The translations under genes were made by a program, and so were the position numbers. DNA of 64,000 nucleotides from UBA7803 sp041686955 (GTDB taxonomy: Bacteria; Pseudomonadota; Gammaproteobacteria; Pseudomonadales; Azotimanducaceae). The DNA lies in assembly GCA_041686955.1 (NCBI GenBank), contig JAWLCV010000013.1, positions 1-64,000 of the forward strand, given 5' to 3'. Each line of letters begins with the position of its first letter. Position 1 is the first letter of the stretch. A model generated the notes under the pieces. It searched no databases, was not told where the DNA came from, and was given only the letters and a program-made list of their open reading frames with translations. Shown piece after piece: positions 8,587 through 16,983 of the stretch.

Positions 8587-11054
8587 CAGCCGACCACGAT
8601 GTTGACGAGCTTGCCGGGCACGGTGATCACCTTGCGTACGGTCTTGCCCTCGACGAAGCGCTCCACGTTCTCGTTGCCGAGCGCCGCTGCCCTGACGGTG
8701 GCCTCGTCGGCGTCCGCCGCCACCGCCACCCGGCCCCGGACCTTGCCGTTGACCTGCACCACCAGTTCCACCGTCTCCTGCACCAAGGCCGACTCGTCCG
8801 CCTCCGGCCAGCGGCAGTTCACCAGCAGGGTGGTCTCCCCCAGCGCGCTCCAGAGCTGCTGGCAGACGTGGGGGGCGATGGGCGAAAGGACGATGACCGC
8901 CGTGCGCAGCGCCTCGTGAACGGCGGGCCGGTCCCGGGGATCGCCGGGCGCCGCCCTGGAGATGGCGTTGGTGAGCTCGTGCACCGCCGAGACCACGGTG
9001 TTGAAGGTGAGCCGCCGGCCATAGTCGTCGTCGGCGCGCTTCAGGGTCTCGTGGGTCTTGCGCCGCAGCGCCCGGCCCTCGTCGGTCAATGCGGCGGGAT
9101 CCAGCGCGGGCACTTCGCCCGCCGCCATGTGCTCGTGCACCAGGTTCCACAGACGCCTGCAGAACCTGGCCTGGCCCTCCACGCCGGCTTCGCTCCACTC
9201 GAACGACTGGTCCGGGGGAGCCGCGAACATCATGGCCGTGCGAACCGCATCCGCGCCGTACTTCTCGAGCAGCGCCTGGGGGTTGCCGGCGTCGCCGGCG
9301 GACTTGGACATCTTGCGGCCGTCCTTCAGCACCATGCCCAGCATCAGGAGCCGGGTGAACGGCTCGTCGGAATGGATCAGGCCCTGGTCGCGCATGAGCT
9401 TGTGGAAGAACCGGGCGTACAGCAGGTGGAGGATGGCGTGCTCGATGCCGCCCACGTAGTGATCCACCGGGGTCCAGTAGTCGGCCCGCTCGTCGAGCAT
9501 GGGCGAGTTCGCATCGGGACAGGCGAACCGGGCGTAGTACCAGGAGGACTCCATGAAGGTGTCGAAGGTATCGGTCTCCCGGCGCGCTTCACCCCCGCAC
9601 CGGGGACAGGCGACACGATAGAAGCTCTCCATGGTGGTCAGCGGCGAGCGGACGCCCTCGAACTTCACCTCCGTGGGCAGCACCACCGGGAGGTCCTTCT
9701 CCGGTACCGGCACGATCCCGCATTCCGCGCAGTGGATCATGGGGATCGGGCACCCCCAGTAGCGCTGCCGGGACACGCCCCAGTCCCGCAGCCGGTAATT
9801 CACCGTCCGCCGGCCGAGCCCCTTCTCCTCGAGGGCCTGGGCAATGGCGTCGAAGGCCTGCTCGGAGGTCAACCCGTCGAACCCACCGGAATTCACCAGC
9901 CGCCCGTAGGCCGTGAAGGCCTCGACGTCCAGGTCGCATGCCTGCTCCGCGGCAGCCGGCTCGATCACCTGCTTGATGGGGATGCCGTACTTGCGCGCGA
10001 ACTCCCAGTCCCGCTGATCGTGAGCCGGCACCGACATCACGGCACCCGAGCCGTACTCCATCAGCACGAAGTTGGCCACCCACACGGGCAGGGCCTCACC
10101 GGTGAGCGGGTGGACGACGGTGAGCCCGGTGGCGATGCCCTCTTTCTCCAGGGCGGCCACCTCCGCCTCGGCGGTCTTCAGGTTCCGGCACTTGTCCACG
10201 AATGCCGCCACCTCCGCGCTGCGCTCCGCCGCCTTGCGGGCCAGCGGGTGCTCCGCCGCCACCGCCACGTAGGTGGCGCCGAGCAGGGTGTCGGGGCGGG
10301 TGGTGTAGACGGTGAGGGCGTCGAGGCCGAGCTCCAGGTCCCCGGGCACGGGAAAGTCGATCTCCACGCCCTCGGAGCGGCCGATCCAGTTGCGCTGCAT
10401 GCTCTTCACCGACTCGGGCCAGCCCTCCAGCCCATCGAGGGCATCCAGCAACTCCTCGGCGTAGTCGGTGATCTTGAGGAACCACTGATCCATCTCGCGG
10501 CGTTCCACCGGCGCCCCCGAGCGCCAGCCGCGGCCGTCCACCACCTGCTCGTTGGCCAGCACGGTCTGGTCCACGGGGTCCCAGTTCACCACCGAGCTCT
10601 TGCGGTACACCAGGCCTTTCTCGTAGAGCTTGATGAAGAACCACTGTTCCCAGTGGTAGTACTCCGGATCGCAGGTGGCGAACTCGCGGCTCCAGTCGAA
10701 GCCGAAGCCGAGCCGCTGCATCTGCCCCCGCATGTAATCGATGTTCTGCCGTGTCCAGGCGGCGGGCGGGATGCCGTGCTTGATGGCCGCGTTCTCGGCG
10801 GGCAGGCCGAACGCGTCCCAGCCCATGGGCTGCATGACGTTGTAGCCCTTCAGACGCTGGTAGCGGTTGATCACGTCGCCCAGGGTGTAGCAGCGCACGT
10901 GGCCCATGTGAAGCTGACCGCTGGGGTACGGGAACATGGCCAGACAATAGAACTTCTCGCCCGCGCCCGACTCGCTGGCCTCGAAGCTCCTCTCCTCCCG
11001 CCAGCGCTGCTGCACCGCGCGCTCGACTTCATGCGGATCGTAGGTCGCGCTCAT
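8586..11054 (-). CDS. leuS: Leucyl-tRNA synthetase
   Basis: Class I synthetase that charges tRNA-Leu. The 822-residue product has the HIGH-type motif in PYPSGQLHMGH (about residues 42-52), the CP1 editing domain with its T-rich segment (VYTTRPDTLLGATY), and the KMSKS signature (GRKMSKSAGD) before the anticodon-binding domain. I chose the ATG at 11054 (MSATYDPHEVERAVQQRW), the typical start; an upstream in-frame ATG adds an unlikely basic extension. It overlaps lptE by 1 nt. Confidence 0.96.
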   Translation of the reverse strand: MSATYDPHEVERAVQQRWREERSFEASESGAGEKFYCLAMFPYPSGQLHMGHVRCYTLGDVINRYQRLKGYNVMQPMGWDAFGLPAENAAIKHGIPPAAWTRQNIDYMRGQMQRLGFGFDWSREFATCDPEYYHWEQWFFIKLYEKGLVYRKSSVVNWDPVDQTVLANEQVVDGRGWRSGAPVERREMDQWFLKITDYAEELLDALDGLEGWPESVKSMQRNWIGRSEGVEIDFPVPGDLELGLDALTVYTTRPDTLLGATYVAVAAEHPLARKAAERSAEVAAFVDKCRNLKTAEAEVAALEKEGIATGLTVVHPLTGEALPVWVANFVLMEYGSGAVMSVPAHDQRDWEFARKYGIPIKQVIEPAAAEQACDLDVEAFTAYGRLVNSGGFDGLTSEQAFDAIAQALEEKGLGRRTVNYRLRDWGVSRQRYWGCPIPMIHCAECGIVPVPEKDLPVVLPTEVKFEGVRSPLTTMESFYRVACPRCGGEARRETDTFDTFMESSWYYARFACPDANSPMLDERADYWTPVDHYVGGIEHAILHLLYARFFHKLMRDQGLIHSDEPFTRLLMLGMVLKDGRKMSKSAGDAGNPQALLEKYGADAVRTAMMFAAPPDQSFEWSEAGVEGQARFCRRLWNLVHEHMAAGEVPALDPAALTDEGRALRRKTHETLKRADDDYGRRLTFNTVVSAVHELTNAISRAAPGDPRDRPAVHEALRTAVIVLSPIAPHVCQQLWSALGETTLLVNCRWPEADESALVQETVELVVQVNGKVRGRVAVAADADEATVRAAALGNENVERFVEGKTVRKVITVPGKLVNIVVG

Positions 11055-11177
11055 ACGTCTCGTGTTGATCGATCGAGCGCGCAAGGATACCACCGGACGG
11101 CACGGTCCGTGAGCCGGCCGTCCCGGGGCTGCGGCAGCCGCAGGCGTTTCGATACCCGCCGGGGCGGGACTTTCAGA

Positions 11178-12833
11178 TCACGCTGTGGCGCGCTCGAATG
11201 GACTCTCGACGGACTTGCTCGTCAGCGCATCGTCGCGCACCAGGTCTGCCAGGCGGGCGGCGAGGCGCAGCGAAAGCGCGATCAGCGTGAGGGTGGGATT
11301 CGCCCAGCCCCCCGTCGGGAACACGGAGCTTCCCGCCACGTAGAGGTTGTCGAGGCCGAACACTCGACAGTCCGGATCGACCACTCCACGCGAGGGATCG
11401 CTCGCCATTCGCGTGGTGCCCATGTGGTGAAAGCCCCCGATGGGATGAGCGCTCACCAGGGGATCGAACTCCCATTCCCTTCCGGATTCCAGGAGCCACG
11501 GCGCGGGCTCGACCCGACCCAGGCGGAGGCGGCGCAGCTCGGCGTCCAGGCTCTCCAAGGCGACACGTGCACCGTGCCGGTCCAGATCGGTCAATCGCCA
11601 GTCGAGCTGCAACCGTCGCAGCCCCAAGGCGTCGCGCTGTTCACCCAGACGCACCCGGCTGCTGGGGTTCGGCGACTGCTCGGCTCTGAGCACGGCGTAG
11701 ATGGCACTGCGCCCGGCATGCATCCGCAGCCACGGCTTCAACGGGAAGGTCATCGCCTGGAGGGCACGAGCCGCGGATCTGAGGCCGAGCCACAGGCGCC
11801 GGTTCATGCGGCTCGGCTGCAGGTGGTGCTTGGCCGCCCGGTACAACCCCGTCGCGAGGGGCAGCCGCTGGTCGGGATGTGGGCGGCAGGCCAGCGTCAA
11901 GGCGCTGTTCAATCCCTGATGGCGTCTCTGCCACACCTCGCCGGGGCGCAGGTACACGGCCACCCGACGACCATCCAGCGTGTGGCGCCGGGCGAACCAG
12001 CGCAGCAGCTTCCAGGGCTCGGTGGCGACGACGCGACCACCGCGGCCATGAGGGTGCTCCATGAAGAAGCGGCCGACGAGGCCCCGGTCGTTGCCGAGGC
12101 CATCAGGCTGCACGTCGTCGGAGTTCAACAGCAGGCGCGGGTTCTCCAGACCGCCAGCGGCGAGCACGAAATACCGCGCGCGTATGTGCGCCCGGTGTCC
12201 CGCCAGGTTGGCGACCTCCACCTCACGGATGCGTTCACCCGAAGGCGAGCTCCGCAGGCGCACGGCAGTCGCATGAGTGAGAATGGCCGCCCGGGTGGAG
12301 CGGATCAGATCCTGACAGTTCCCCAGCGCGAACCGCCCCGGCGGAGCGTCGAACTGCCACAGGCCGCAGCGGACGCGGTTGCTGTCGAACCCGGGGCCCT
12401 CCAGGCCGAGTCGATGCCATATCTCCCGCTCCGGAACCGGCTCCCGGAGCCCGAGCTCTTCCCACGCTGCCGGGTACCAGTCGAAGAGGTCCCCGGGCCG
12501 AAGCGGCCAGCCGCTGTGAGGCACCCACGCCCGCTGCTCGAGATCAATCGCATCCAGGGAAGCCGAACGCCCGCCCCAGATGGCCGTGGTTCCGCCGAAG
12601 AACCGCAGCCTGGCACGTTCCAGCGGGTAGTAGGGCAGGCCCTCTACGTCGCCGCGATTCAGATCCTGCAGCCGCGATTCGTATTCGGGGCCGCCACTTT
12701 CCAGCAACACGACCCGCGCACCCTCGGCAACGAGCCGACGAGTGATGGTGACGCCTGCCGCCCCCGCCCCGATCACGCAGATCTGGGTTTCCACGACGCT
12801 GTCGTGGTCCAGATCCTCGATGTCTATATGCAC
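11178..12833 (-). CDS. GMC-family FAD-dependent oxidoreductase (first of two)
   Basis: Flavoprotein of the glucose-methanol-choline oxidoreductase family, which usually oxidises an alcohol on a sugar or lipid. The 551-residue product has the N-terminal FAD-binding GAGAAG motif (residues about 17-22) with LESGG at the end of the second strand, the segment FFGGTTAIWGG, and a GMC C-terminal domain with HHMGTTRM and the FAD-contacting stretch GGWANPTLT. The GTG at 12833 is preceded by AGGGG at 5 nt spacing. No signal peptide is evident. It is the last gene of a minus-strand run behind a degenerate sensor kinase, an AlkP-like enzyme and a glycosyltransferase. The substrate is unknown. Confidence 0.85.
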   Translation of the reverse strand: MHIDIEDLDHDSVVETQICVIGAGAAGVTITRRLVAEGARVVLLESGGPEYESRLQDLNRGDVEGLPYYPLERARLRFFGGTTAIWGGRSASLDAIDLEQRAWVPHSGWPLRPGDLFDWYPAAWEELGLREPVPEREIWHRLGLEGPGFDSNRVRCGLWQFDAPPGRFALGNCQDLIRSTRAAILTHATAVRLRSSPSGERIREVEVANLAGHRAHIRARYFVLAAGGLENPRLLLNSDDVQPDGLGNDRGLVGRFFMEHPHGRGGRVVATEPWKLLRWFARRHTLDGRRVAVYLRPGEVWQRRHQGLNSALTLACRPHPDQRLPLATGLYRAAKHHLQPSRMNRRLWLGLRSAARALQAMTFPLKPWLRMHAGRSAIYAVLRAEQSPNPSSRVRLGEQRDALGLRRLQLDWRLTDLDRHGARVALESLDAELRRLRLGRVEPAPWLLESGREWEFDPLVSAHPIGGFHHMGTTRMASDPSRGVVDPDCRVFGLDNLYVAGSSVFPTGGWANPTLTLIALSLRLAARLADLVRDDALTSKSVESPFERATA

Positions 12834-12903
12834 GAAGTCCCCTGCTCTGCCGGGACGCCCAACGAATCCTCGATCTGAGGGCTCCCATCGAACCCGATGA
12901 GGA

Positions 12904-14340
12904 TCATATCTCACCCGAGGTGGCCACGCTCGCCATCGGCAGGCTGACTCGAACGCAGTTCCCGGACCTCGCCGGTCTCGCCACGAGGGTGATGTCGCCG
13001 CCGTGGGCACGGATGATTTCTCTGGCCATCCAGAGCCCCAGACCGAACCCGCCGGGGTTGCGGATTCGCGACGGCTCCAGGCGGTAGAACGGCATGAACA
13101 CCTTCTCCCGCTCCTCATCGGGCAAACCCGGCCCCTCGTCGTCGATCAGCACCAGCAGGCAATCCGGTCGCAGGTCGACGCAGATCCTGGCGGAGTGTCC
13201 GTAGGTCACCGCGTTGGTGAACAAGTGCGCGAACGCCTGGCGCATCGCCGTAGGTGCGCAGACGTACTGGAGTTCGGGAACCCCGTGCAAGTGCAGCTGC
13301 GGAGCCGGGAGGTCGAAATCCTGCGCCAGATCTTCCAGCATGCGGCCCAGATCCACGCGAAATCGGGGCTGATCGCTCAGGCCCTGACGGTTCAATTGGC
13401 CGAGTGACCGGACCTTCGACTCCATGTCGTCGATGTCCCGAAGCATCTGCCTTCGCTCGCGCTCGTTGCCCACGTACTGCGCGCGTAGACGCATCCTGTC
13501 CAGCGGCGCCGGCAGATCCTCGGTCATCGCCATGATCATGTGGGCGCGCTCGTCCATCAGCGTCTGAATCCGCTTGCGCATCGCGTTGAACGCCCGCGCT
13601 AGGCGCCGCACCTCTTTGGGACCGTCTTCCCGCAAGGGTGCGCTTCCCTCGCTCGTCTCGAGGTCCTCGGCACGCTGCACCATCCGGGCAATGGCCGCCA
13701 GCGGGCGTCCGATCAGCCAGCTCAGCAGGGCCACAGTCAGCACCACCATCAGCATGATCGACAACAGCACTGAGGTATCGGTGAAGCTCGCCAGTGTCGG
13801 CCCGGGAGCCAGGGCATTCAGCCACTGGCCCCCTTTCAGGTGGATCGACACGAGCAGATCCTGACGGAATCGGAACAGCGCCGAGATTCGGCTGGCGAGG
13901 ACAGCGCGCTCCGGCATGTCCTCCGCGACGACCTGTCCCAGGTCATCGCCCGTCACTTCCCGGTAATCGGCCAGGATACCCTGGTTCGGCGCGGTGCCGA
14001 CGGCGAAGCCGAGCAACCGCCGCAACTCCACGGCGTCGGAAGCCCAGGCATCGTCGCCAACCACCCGGGGAGCGTCGTCGATGGACAGTTGCAGCGAGTA
14101 ATCCGAGAGTTCGCTTGCGGTGCCCTGACGGAGCTCCGGCGGCAGGCTTTCGAACAGTCTGGTCAGCGTGACCAGCTGGTCGGCGACGAGCTGCTCGCGG
14201 TTGCTGCTCAGGTCTGCGGCATCGACGGCGACGTAGATCGTCAACCCGAGGACATGGGAGAACGCGACGATCAGGGCCGTGAGCGTGACTGTGCGGGTTC
14301 GTAACGATGGAGGCCACACTCGGCGCAAGGATTCAGCCAT
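12904..14340 (-). CDS. Degenerate sensor histidine kinase lacking the phospho-acceptor His
   Basis: EnvZ-like membrane sensor kinase of 478 residues: TM1 (about 20-40), a periplasmic domain (about 41-187), TM2 (188-212), a HAMP segment, a dimerisation helix and a HATPase_c domain. The ATP-binding boxes look intact: N-box FTNAVTYG, G1 DEGPGLP, and G2 GFGLGL. The H-box reads TEDLPAPLDRMRL where relatives have SHDLRTPLTRIRL, so the phosphorylated His is Glu at residue 274 (codon 13521-13519). No response regulator is adjacent. It may be a pseudokinase, a sensor using another phosphotransfer route, or a decaying gene, although the rest of the frame is undamaged. Confidence 0.85.
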   Translation of the reverse strand: MAESLRRVWPPSLRTRTVTLTALIVAFSHVLGLTIYVAVDAADLSSNREQLVADQLVTLTRLFESLPPELRQGTASELSDYSLQLSIDDAPRVVGDDAWASDAVELRRLLGFAVGTAPNQGILADYREVTGDDLGQVVAEDMPERAVLASRISALFRFRQDLLVSIHLKGGQWLNALAPGPTLASFTDTSVLLSIMLMVVLTVALLSWLIGRPLAAIARMVQRAEDLETSEGSAPLREDGPKEVRRLARAFNAMRKRIQTLMDERAHMIMAMTEDLPAPLDRMRLRAQYVGNERERRQMLRDIDDMESKVRSLGQLNRQGLSDQPRFRVDLGRMLEDLAQDFDLPAPQLHLHGVPELQYVCAPTAMRQAFAHLFTNAVTYGHSARICVDLRPDCLLVLIDDEGPGLPDEEREKVFMPFYRLEPSRIRNPGGFGLGLWMAREIIRAHGGDITLVARPARSGNCVRVSLPMASVATSGEI

Positions 14341-14382
14341 GTCGATGTCGGGCCATCGGCACTGTAGAGCGTGGTCAGGTTC

Positions 14383-16017
14383 TCACGACGCGGGGCGGAA
14401 TGGTAGATCGAGATCCGCAGGCCCCGGGGCCAGGCCGCCAGCACGACTACGCCGGCTGAGACGGATCAATGCTTCGATCGGAGTGCCGTCCACCTCCCCC
14501 GGCGGGGTGTCCAGCATGGCGCAGAACGTCGGCGCCAGATCGAGAATAGACACCGGCTGGGTGAGTTCGCCGCGCTCTCCACCGGGCACGCGTGCCACGA
14601 AGAAGCCATCCGGGCGATGCTCGCCGGTCCGTCCGTAACTGTTGGAGCCTTCCAGGACGCCGAGCTTGGGAGAGCTCAGGCGCACATCGGCAGCGGCGCC
14701 ACCCGCGATCGTCGTGCTTCCGGTGGGTGCCGCATCGCTCCACTCGACGAGCAGGTCCGGGAGCGAATCGAGGTGCTCGCCCTGGTAGAGATCGCCCACC
14801 CGGCGTACGGCACGTATGATCGATCCGCCGGTCCGTTCGTCCTTGATCTCCCGTAGATCGGTGATCAGCCGATGACACAGCGCATCCGCCTCCGCGCCCG
14901 GCGCCACCTGGCCGTTCGGCTCTCGACCCTTCAGGTTCAGGCGGATACCGCCGACGGCGAGACCGTTGTTGACCGGAAAGCACAGGCTCTCGGGGGCGTC
15001 CACCGGCAGCGTCGGCAGGCCCTCGGGACGAAGGCGCTCGAGCCCGGCGCGCACGTCCCGCCTCAGGGGCTCCGGCAACGCGCGCCAGGCGGCCCGGGCC
15101 ATCGACCTCAACGCACCCTCCGGGGGTTGCGGGGTCTCGGGCCTGGGCTTCGCGTACCCCAGCCGCACCAGAATCTCGGGCAACAGGAACTGGGCTCCGT
15201 ACCAATACGACATGCCATGCGCCGAGAGCACGATCACCGGCGTGTCGGCGTAGGCCCGCAGCAATCGGCCGACAGCGGAATCTATCGCCTGGTACACCCG
15301 CAGCAGCGGGTCGCCCAGCCCTGCGGCCACCGCGGCGTCGTGGGCGGGATGGTGGGCGTCGTGAAGGTGCCAGCATTGATGGCCGGCGCAATGGCCTTCC
15401 GTGAACACCTGGATGGCGAAATCCCAGTCGGTATCCGCCAGTACCTGCTCGGTGAGGCGGCCCTTGACTCGGGCGCCCCGCTCCAGACGTTCGACCAGGC
15501 TGCGATAGGCGTCCAGGTCGCGGTCAGGACCATCGCACGTCGGCCCCAACGGGTGTGATCCGAAACGTTGCCGGATCATCTTCTCGAGCCGACGGGGCCG
15601 GGCGCGGAACCCGAACAGTGCGTCGTGGGAGCCCCACTCCACGGTCTGTACCCCGTTCAGCTCCTCGGTCAGCTCGGAGAGCGGCACGTCGAGGACGGCA
15701 ACCCGGCGTCCGGCCGCCGACATCCGCGACCAGAAAGGCGTCCCGTGCAACAGCCGTTCGTCCGCGCACCGATGATACTCGTAGCTGCCCGGGCGCAGCT
15801 GCACCAGGCTGTGGTGACCGTGGCGTGCCGGCGACAGGCCCGTGTAGAGCGACGGCCACGTCGAGCCGACGAAGAATCCCTCGAGCCCGCGGATCCGAGC
15901 CGAGATTCCCGTCTCCATGAGCTCAGCCAGGTTCGGCAGCATCCCGGCGGCGGCCCACCCCGCTACCAGATCGGCGTTGGCGGCGTCGATGGCCAGCACC
16001 AGCAGCCGGCCGCTCAA
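14383..16017 (-). CDS. AlkP-superfamily phosphohydrolase/phosphodiesterase
   Basis: Cytosolic-looking metal-dependent enzyme of the alkaline phosphatase superfamily (type I phosphodiesterase/phosphomutase group, COG3379-like). The 544-residue product begins LVLAIDAANADLV, the first metal-binding strand. The likely nucleophile is the Ser/Thr of GSTWPSLYTGLSPARHG, and further metal ligands appear in VLSAHGMS and in the late GRTGEHRPDGFF segment. The start is a TTG at 16017 inside the glycosyltransferase stop (TTGA overlap, AGGAGA 9 nt upstream); the longer frame upstream lies within that gene. Its partners suggest processing of a phosphorylated glycan or lipid, but the substrate is not known. 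Confidence 0.8.
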   Translation of the reverse strand: MSGRLLVLAIDAANADLVAGWAAAGMLPNLAELMETGISARIRGLEGFFVGSTWPSLYTGLSPARHGHHSLVQLRPGSYEYHRCADERLLHGTPFWSRMSAAGRRVAVLDVPLSELTEELNGVQTVEWGSHDALFGFRARPRRLEKMIRQRFGSHPLGPTCDGPDRDLDAYRSLVERLERGARVKGRLTEQVLADTDWDFAIQVFTEGHCAGHQCWHLHDAHHPAHDAAVAAGLGDPLLRVYQAIDSAVGRLLRAYADTPVIVLSAHGMSYWYGAQFLLPEILVRLGYAKPRPETPQPPEGALRSMARAAWRALPEPLRRDVRAGLERLRPEGLPTLPVDAPESLCFPVNNGLAVGGIRLNLKGREPNGQVAPGAEADALCHRLITDLREIKDERTGGSIIRAVRRVGDLYQGEHLDSLPDLLVEWSDAAPTGSTTIAGGAAADVRLSSPKLGVLEGSNSYGRTGEHRPDGFFVARVPGGERGELTQPVSILDLAPTFCAMLDTPPGEVDGTPIEALIRLSRRSRAGGLAPGPADLDLPFRPAS

Positions 16018-16928
16018 GGTACGGTTCTCCTGGCTGCGTATCCGGGCAGTAGCTTCCGCGTGTAGGTGAGGTAGCGCCACCCACCCCAGGCCAGACAGCG
16101 CAGGTGCCAGTGCCAGGCCCGGACCCAACGGCGCCGGTCCCGCTCGACGACGGCCGCGGCATTGCAGGCAGCGGACAGGCGCCGGAGAAAGACTTTCCGC
16201 AGGGGCACCGGGATGTCCTCCGTCAGCAGCTCGCGTATGGCGCCCGGCCGGCCGAGGATGCATTCGGGCGACTCCCACAGGCCGTCCGGTCTGGCTTCGT
16301 GGTGCACGAAGGTCATCTCGTCGAGGAACTCCACGCCGGGCCGCTGCGCGAGGCGAAGTGCCAGGCACGTCCACTCCAGGTAGCGCGGGAGCTCTCGAAA
16401 CAGCTCGTCCCCCACTGCTTCGGTGCGGAACAGCGCAGCGCCGGGAAGCAGCCAGGTGCCTTGCGCCAGCGCGGCCATGGGATCCGCGGCCACCTCGGAA
16501 ACCTCGGCGATGGCCGGCTGCCGCACATGGCCGCGCTCCGTCCAGCCGTTGCTCACGACCGCCCGCGCGGCGGGCGAGTCCATCAGACGCTGCAGGCGCA
16601 GCGACAGAGCTCCCGGGAGCAGCAGATCATCGTCGTCGAGCTCGGCGAACCATCGGGTGTCCACCGCCGCGCATCCTGCATGGATGGCATCGCCGAGATG
16701 CGCCTCGTCCCGCCTGATCAGGCGCACGCCCGGTATCCGCTCGAGCTTGCGGACGAGTGAACGGTCGTGCTCGGCGCCGTTGACGACGATCAGCGGGATC
16801 GGCCTCACGCCGCGCTGCGACAGCACACTGGCCACGGCCGCCAGCAGCGGTTTGGCTCGTTCGGCCTTGGCCAACGTTGGCATAATCACCGTCACCGGCT
16901 CGACATGCCTGGCGTGAATGGATGCCAT
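16014..16928 (-). CDS. Family 2 glycosyltransferase
   Basis: GT-A fold glycosyltransferase that uses a nucleotide-sugar donor. The 304-residue product has the classic N-terminus VTVIMPTLAKAERAKPLLAAV, a DEAHLGDAIHAG segment, and the metal-binding acidic cluster ELDDDDLLLPGAL (about residues 118-130). A basic, aromatic C-terminus (RAWHWHLRCLAWGGWRYL) may be membrane-associated. It overlaps the AlkP-like gene downstream as TTGA. The divergent GMC gene starts 55 bp away. The product is probably a surface glycan or glycolipid, which is inference from context. Confidence 0.83.
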   Translation of the reverse strand: MASIHARHVEPVTVIMPTLAKAERAKPLLAAVASVLSQRGVRPIPLIVVNGAEHDRSLVRKLERIPGVRLIRRDEAHLGDAIHAGCAAVDTRWFAELDDDDLLLPGALSLRLQRLMDSPAARAVVSNGWTERGHVRQPAIAEVSEVAADPMAALAQGTWLLPGAALFRTEAVGDELFRELPRYLEWTCLALRLAQRPGVEFLDEMTFVHHEARPDGLWESPECILGRPGAIRELLTEDIPVPLRKVFLRRLSAACNAAAVVERDRRRWVRAWHWHLRCLAWGGWRYLTYTRKLLPGYAARRTVP

Positions 16929-16983
16929 GATTCGAATCTACAGCAACGGTGCTCCGTTACAATCCGGCGATTGAGACAAAAAT

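Noticed and set aside
8868..12878. A 1336-codon plus-strand open frame across leuS and the GMC gene
   Set aside because: It is a GC-driven shadow antisense to two clear genes, low in complexity (His/Arg/Gly/Val rich), and has no recognisable domain.
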